Assembly (NCBI RefSeq): GCF_959020145.1
Contig: NZ_CAUEQY010000002.1
Coordinates: 1-64,000 of the forward strand
From: an uncultured Bifidobacterium sp.
GTDB lineage: Bacteria > Actinomycetota > Actinomycetes > Actinomycetales > Bifidobacteriaceae
DNA length: 64,000 bases
Reading direction: 5' to 3'
This document shows, in pieces, positions 60,508-64,000 of the stretch. Every line of letters starts with the position of its first letter. Position 1 is the first letter of the stretch. Below the pieces are notes generated by a model that worked only from the letters and a program-made list of their open reading frames with translations, ran no database searches and was not told where the DNA came from. The position numbers and the translations under genes were made by a program.

Positions 60508-61498
60508 CGCAGATGTGACCGAACCGGCTTCCCAGCATTCCGACGCCGAAGCCCCCGTTCCATATCGTTCCGGCTTCGTCGCGGTGGTCGGACGTCCGAA
60601 CGTCGGCAAATCGACGCTGATCAACGCGCTTATCGGCACGCAGATCGCCATCGCCTCATCCCGTCCGGAGACTACACGTAAGGCCATCCGCGGCATTCTG
60701 ACCACAGACAACGCGCAGATCGTGCTGGTCGATACCCCCGGTATCCACCGTCCGCGTACGCTGCTCGGACAGCGGCTGAACGATGTCGTCGACGAATCGC
60801 TATCCGATGTCGACGCGATCGCCTTCCTGCTGCCCGCCGACCAGGAAATCGGCCCCGGCGACAAACGCATTCTGAGCAGGCTGCGTTCTGATTTCGCCGT
60901 CAAACGCGACGACGGCACATTCAAATGGAAGGTGCCGCTGATCGCCATCGTCACCAAAATCGACGAATTGGACCGAAGCGCTTTGATCGACAAGCTCATC
61001 GAAATCAACGAGTTCGCCGACTTCACCGACATTGTGCCGGTGAGCGCCCTCGAGCACGACAATCTCGCCGAAGTACGCAACGTGCTGGTGGAGAACATGC
61101 CCGAAGGACCGCAGATGTATCCGGCCGAGCAAATCACCGAAGAACGTCCGGAAGACACCATCGCCGAACTGATTCGAGGCGCGTTCCTGGAGGAATTGGA
61201 TGACGAGCTGCCGCATTCGCTCGCCGTGGTGGTGGATTCCATCGAATATCCGGAAGACAACGACAGCGGCGAATCCTACGCGGGCAAGGCGCAGGTGATT
61301 GTGTCGATCTACGTGGAACGTGATTCGCAGAAGCCGATCATCATCGGACATAACGCGGAGCATCTGGTACGCGTCAAGAAGAAGCTGCGCACCGCGGTCA
61401 ACCGCATCGTCGGGCAGAAGGCCAAGCTCGACCTGCATGTCAAGGTGGCCAAGGGATGGCAGTCGGATCCTAAGCAGCTTGAGAAGCTGGGCTTCTAA
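60500..61498 (+). CDS. era: GTPase Era
   Basis: Essential GTPase that assists 16S rRNA processing and 30S assembly. G1 'VVGRPNVGKSTLINAL', G3 'VDTPGIHRPRTLLGQ', G4 'VTKIDEL', and a C-terminal KH domain ending 'WQSDPKQLEKLGF'. Length is 332, with a short acidic N-terminal extension. The ATG lies inside the end of the CNNM gene. The last 25 bases before its stop reappear exactly 109 bases downstream (see the repeat at 61472). Confidence 0.96.
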   Translation: MTDADVTEPASQHSDAEAPVPYRSGFVAVVGRPNVGKSTLINALIGTQIAIASSRPETTRKAIRGILTTDNAQIVLVDTPGIHRPRTLLGQRLNDVVDESLSDVDAIAFLLPADQEIGPGDKRILSRLRSDFAVKRDDGTFKWKVPLIAIVTKIDELDRSALIDKLIEINEFADFTDIVPVSALEHDNLAEVRNVLVENMPEGPQMYPAEQITEERPEDTIAELIRGAFLEELDDELPHSLAVVVDSIEYPEDNDSGESYAGKAQVIVSIYVERDSQKPIIIGHNAEHLVRVKKKLRTAVNRIVGQKAKLDLHVKVAKGWQSDPKQLEKLGF

Positions 61499-61615
61499 GC
61501 CGCTTAGGATCCGCTTCGCGGCGAAGCTGCTCACTTCGCCTACGGTCAGCCCACTGGGCTGCCCGTTTGACGGCTCAGCCAAGCAGCTTGAGAAGCTGGG
61601 CTTCTGATTTTTTCC
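61466..61615 (+). repeat. Duplicated 3' end of era flanking a structured insert
   Basis: The 25 bases 61472-61496 (AAGCAGCTTGAG...GGGCTTCT, encoding the end of Era) recur exactly at 61581-61605. Between them lie 84 bases rich in hairpins: GCTTCG-CGG-CGAAGC and CAGCCC-ACT-GGGCTG. GGATCCTAAGC (61466-61476) and GCTTAGGATCC (61502-61512) form an 11-bp inverted repeat around the era stop. Only the downstream copy is followed by a T-tract (61608-61613), making it the probable original terminator. It looks like an insertion with target duplication, or an attachment-site scar. Confidence 0.75.
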
Positions 61616-61628
61616 GGGTGGGAACAAT

Positions 61629-61659
61629 AAAGCCTGCCGCTGTTTATGCGGCAGGCTTT
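61629..61659. terminator. Bidirectional terminator between era and the acyl-CoA ligase gene
   Basis: A 12-bp perfect stem AAAGCCTGCCGC (61629-61640) and complement (61648-61659), 7-base loop, with A's on the left and T's on the right. Confidence 0.88.
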
Positions 61660-61690
61660 CTTATGCTCTAAGCTTGTTGGTGCTGGATGG

Positions 61691-63727
61691 TCACTTCTTC
61701 TTGGTGTACATTTGCGTGTTCAGCAGGGTGGCGTAACGCTTGATCACCTTCGGACGGATGACCTTCATGGAAGCGGTCATCAAACCGTTCTCCTGTGTGA
61801 ACTCCTCCGGCAGGATGATGAACTTACGCACGGATTCGGCACGGGACACGCCCTCATTGGCCTGATCGACCCACTTCTGGACTTCGGCGCGGACGGCCGC
61901 GTTGCTGGAGGCCTCCTCCATCGACATATCTCGGTTGAGACCCTTGCTTTCCAGCCATGGACGCAACGCTTCCTCGTCAAGCGTGATCAGCGCGGAGATG
62001 AACGGACGCTTGTCGCCAAGCACCAACGCCTGAGAGACGAATTCGCAACGCTTGATGACATCCTCGATCGGGCCAGGGGAGACGTTCTTGCCGCCGGCGG
62101 TGATGATGAGATCCTTCTTGCGTCCGATGATGTACAGGAAGCCATCGTCGTCAATGCGGCCCAAGTCGCCGGTCTTGTACCAGCCATCCTCGGTAAAGGA
62201 ATCCTCGGTGGCCTCGCCGTTCTTATGGTACTTCGGGAACACCGAAGCGCCCTTGACCTGAATCTCCCCATCCTCGGCGATACGCAGCTCGAAACCAGGG
62301 AACGCGATGCCGACGGAACCCTGATGATACGGCACGCCAAGCACGTTGAACGCGCACGGCGCGGTGGTTTCGGTCAATCCGTAGCCTTCGTAGACCGGCA
62401 CGCCGGCACCACGGAAGAACGCCAACAACTCCGGATCAAGCGGCGCACCGCCCGCGACGATCCACTTGGCGCGTCCGCCGAGCACCTCACGCAGCGAGGC
62501 ATAGACCACCGGATCGAACGCCGCGCGACGTGCCTTGGTAAGCGTTCCGGTCTTCCCCTTGGTGCTGACTTCCTTCATATAATTCTGCGCGGCGACCACG
62601 GCTGCGGCGAAAGCAACGCCCTTGGCGCCATGACCGGCCTTCTGGGAAGCAGCGTTGTACACCTTCTCCAGCACACGCGGAACAACGATCATGATGGTCG
62701 GCTTGGCCACCTGCAAATCGGCGGTCAATGTCTTGATGCCCTGCGCGATGTAGATATGCAGATTACTCGCCACACAGATGTAGTTGATGGCACGGGCGAA
62801 GGAATGCGCCTGAGGCAGGAACAGCAGGACGGTGTTCTTCTTGTCATGCAGCAGTTCCGGCATATAATCGGGCAGATTGAACGCGGTGGCGCAATAATGC
62901 TCATGCGTCATCTCCACGCCCTTCGGCGCGGCGGTCGAACCGGACGTGTACACAATGGAGCACAGATCGGTCTTCTGCACGGAATCGATTCGCGCATCGA
63001 GCGCCTCATCGCTCACACCGGAGCCATACGCCTTGATCTCGTCAAGACCACCGGTCTCGAAGCAGACGATGTGCTCCAAAGTCGGGCATTCGGTTTCGGC
63101 CCCGTCCGCCTTCGCCTTCATATCAGTGGTTTCCACGACCAGCAGACGCGCATCGGAATTGTTGACGATATTGCGGATCTGCTCGGCGGAATCGGTATCG
63201 TAAATCGTGGCGAGCACGCCGCCGCAGGCCATGACGGCCGCGTCGAACACATCCCAATCGTAGGAGGTGCGGCACATGAAAGCCACGCCATCGCCCTTCT
63301 TCAAACCATAATGCAGCAAGCCCTTCGCGACGGCGCGGATGTCGGCGAGCGTCTCATTTGCGGTCTTGGTGTGCCAATCGCCATCTTGCTTGAACGTGTA
63401 CAATGGTTCGTCGCCCATACGAGCGGCGCGGTCGGCGTAGATATCGTAGATGGAGGTGCCTTCGTCTAGCGGCGGATTGCCCTCTGTCTTCGTGGTCAAC
63501 AGTCCGGTTTCAGGGTCAAGGAACGTGGTGGACGGGTATCCCGGTCCCCATTCAGCGGTGTGCGGCAGCTCGATATGGCCATCGGGGGAGAGGATGCTGT
63601 TCGGGTCGTTGTAATCCGGTGTATTGCCGGAATCGTCGCTGACCGGGTGCACGAAATCGTTGCCCAAGCGCAACGCCTTCCTTGCGAGATTAGTGGCCTG
63701 CTTGTTCAACGAGGTGATGATGGACAC
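61691..63727 (-). CDS. Long-chain fatty acid-CoA ligase (AMP-binding)
   Basis: Adenylate-forming enzyme that activates fatty acids to acyl-CoA. Length is 678. P-loop 'YTSGSTAAPKGVEMTHE', 'VYEGYGLTETTAP', 'GWYKTGDLGRIDDDGFLYII' and the Lys-containing end 'NGLMTASMKVIRPKVIKRY' are all present. The start is a GTG (minus strand, 63727) with AGGAGAG seven bases upstream. Single gene, minus strand. A perfect palindrome at 63791-63816, about 65 bases upstream, is a possible repressor site. Confidence 0.93.
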   Translation of the reverse strand: MSIITSLNKQATNLARKALRLGNDFVHPVSDDSGNTPDYNDPNSILSPDGHIELPHTAEWGPGYPSTTFLDPETGLLTTKTEGNPPLDEGTSIYDIYADRAARMGDEPLYTFKQDGDWHTKTANETLADIRAVAKGLLHYGLKKGDGVAFMCRTSYDWDVFDAAVMACGGVLATIYDTDSAEQIRNIVNNSDARLLVVETTDMKAKADGAETECPTLEHIVCFETGGLDEIKAYGSGVSDEALDARIDSVQKTDLCSIVYTSGSTAAPKGVEMTHEHYCATAFNLPDYMPELLHDKKNTVLLFLPQAHSFARAINYICVASNLHIYIAQGIKTLTADLQVAKPTIMIVVPRVLEKVYNAASQKAGHGAKGVAFAAAVVAAQNYMKEVSTKGKTGTLTKARRAAFDPVVYASLREVLGGRAKWIVAGGAPLDPELLAFFRGAGVPVYEGYGLTETTAPCAFNVLGVPYHQGSVGIAFPGFELRIAEDGEIQVKGASVFPKYHKNGEATEDSFTEDGWYKTGDLGRIDDDGFLYIIGRKKDLIITAGGKNVSPGPIEDVIKRCEFVSQALVLGDKRPFISALITLDEEALRPWLESKGLNRDMSMEEASSNAAVRAEVQKWVDQANEGVSRAESVRKFIILPEEFTQENGLMTASMKVIRPKVIKRYATLLNTQMYTKKK

Positions 63728-63790
63728 GTGACTCTCCTACGTATATAAACGGTATCTAAAGAAGGAATGATAGCCCGTCGCGCGCGACAC

Positions 63791-63816
63791 GTCACCTTAC
63801 GGTAGCGTAAGGTGAC
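63791..63816. promoter_or_regulatory. Palindromic operator candidate upstream of the acyl-CoA ligase
   Basis: GTCACCTTACG (63791-63801), GTAG, CGTAAGGTGAC (63806-63816): perfect 11-base arms. It lies between two divergent genes, with a possible minus-strand -10 TATCAT at about 63767. The form resembles TetR-family operators; it could also be a transcript hairpin for the plus strand, but no T-tract follows. Confidence 0.5.
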
Positions 63817-63962
63817 AGGCCATCAGGGAAACGGGCGGCGCATGCCGGATACAGCCCGTGATTCGAAAGATGAACGATTGCGGCCGCGATGTTGCCGTGT
63901 ACGTTACACTTGGGCGCTGTATCTGTTCATTAGATTTCTTTAACGAGGAAGAAAGGGCACCT

Positions 63963-64000
63963 ATGGCTGAAAAAGCTGAAGCCACCGTGGTCTTCGGAGT
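63963..64000 (+). CDS. Start of a gene cut by the window edge
   Basis: ATG at 63963 preceded by GAAAGGG, reading 'MAEKAEATVVFGV' or similar until the edge. Too short to identify. The Lys/Glu-rich opening and the ribosome site make it credible as a real start. Confidence 0.5.
   Translation, partial: MAEKAEATVVFG

Noticed and set aside
61472..61605. Start of a CRISPR-like repeat array
   Set aside because: Only two copies, the repeat unit is the coding end of era, and the 84-bp interval is self-complementary rather than a unique spacer.
63797..63985. Small minus-strand frame in the gap before the right edge
   Set aside because: It covers the palindrome and the likely promoter and ribosome site of the plus-strand gene starting at 63963, and shows no recognisable protein features.

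Overview
The window looks like chromosomal DNA from a Bifidobacterium, probably the adolescentis / catenulatum / pseudocatenulatum group. The strongest evidence is a full-length xylulose-5-phosphate/fructose-6-phosphate phosphoketolase (xfp), the defining enzyme of the bifid shunt, followed by pta and ackA, which complete the acetate and ATP branch. A fused shikimate kinase / dehydroquinate synthase, a SufBDCSU-type Fe-S operon, an actinobacterial UvrD/PcrA helicase and large starch-degrading enzymes fit the same lineage. The genus call is confident from gene content; the species group is inference.

Layout. 1-8.5 kb: polA (its start is probably just off the left edge), a Nif3-like protein, a Nudix hydrolase, glycogen debranching enzyme glgX, a membrane protein, tRNA-Pro(TGG) and a small holin-like membrane protein. 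8.5-17.8 kb: aroA, guaA (minus strand), then xfp, pta and ackA. 18-22 kb: an OatA-like acyltransferase with a C-terminal SGNH-like domain, and the minus-strand xpt-pbuX purine salvage pair. 22-29 kb: a UvrD/PcrA helicase with a Tyr-Gly-Ser low-complexity tail, a DUF4418 / FtsX-like permease / ABC ATPase operon, rpsD and a histidine phosphatase. 29-38 kb: DUF948 protein, small membrane protein, alaS, ruvX, mltG, a minus-strand prepilin peptidase, aroC, aroKB fusion and aroQ. 38-45.4 kb: two adjacent extracellular starch enzymes, a secreted alpha-amylase and a 1764-residue wall-anchored amylopullulanase, each preceded by a LacI-type operator-like palindrome. 45.5-53.4 kb: pyrG and the suf operon (sufB, sufD, sufC, sufS, sufU) plus a SufT-like protein. 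53.5-64 kb: glgC (minus), a SPOUT methyltransferase (minus), tRNA-Leu(GAG) (minus), rsmE, a HIT protein, phoH, ybeY, a CNNM/CorC-like protein, era, a long-chain acyl-CoA ligase (minus) and the first codons of another gene.

How the genes fit together. Starch is cut outside the cell by the amylase and amylopullulanase; glycogen is made with glgC and trimmed with glgX; hexose phosphates enter the phosphoketolase-Pta-AckA route. aroA, aroC, aroKB and aroQ supply five activities of the shikimate pathway. phoH-ybeY-CNNM-era is the conserved rRNA-maturation / GTPase block, with rsmE nearby.

Most of the window is ordinary core genome. I saw no CRISPR array, transposase, phage module or recognisable defence system. 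The points most worth a second look are: a 25-bp exact repeat of the end of era flanking a short structured insert; the FUS-like tail of the helicase; the DUF4418-ABC module with paired cysteines; apparently leaderless extended -10 promoters at glgX, pyrG and rsmE; the paralogous amylase pair with a shared operator core and a Trp in place of the usual region IV His; and very long perfect hairpins without U-tracts at several gene ends.
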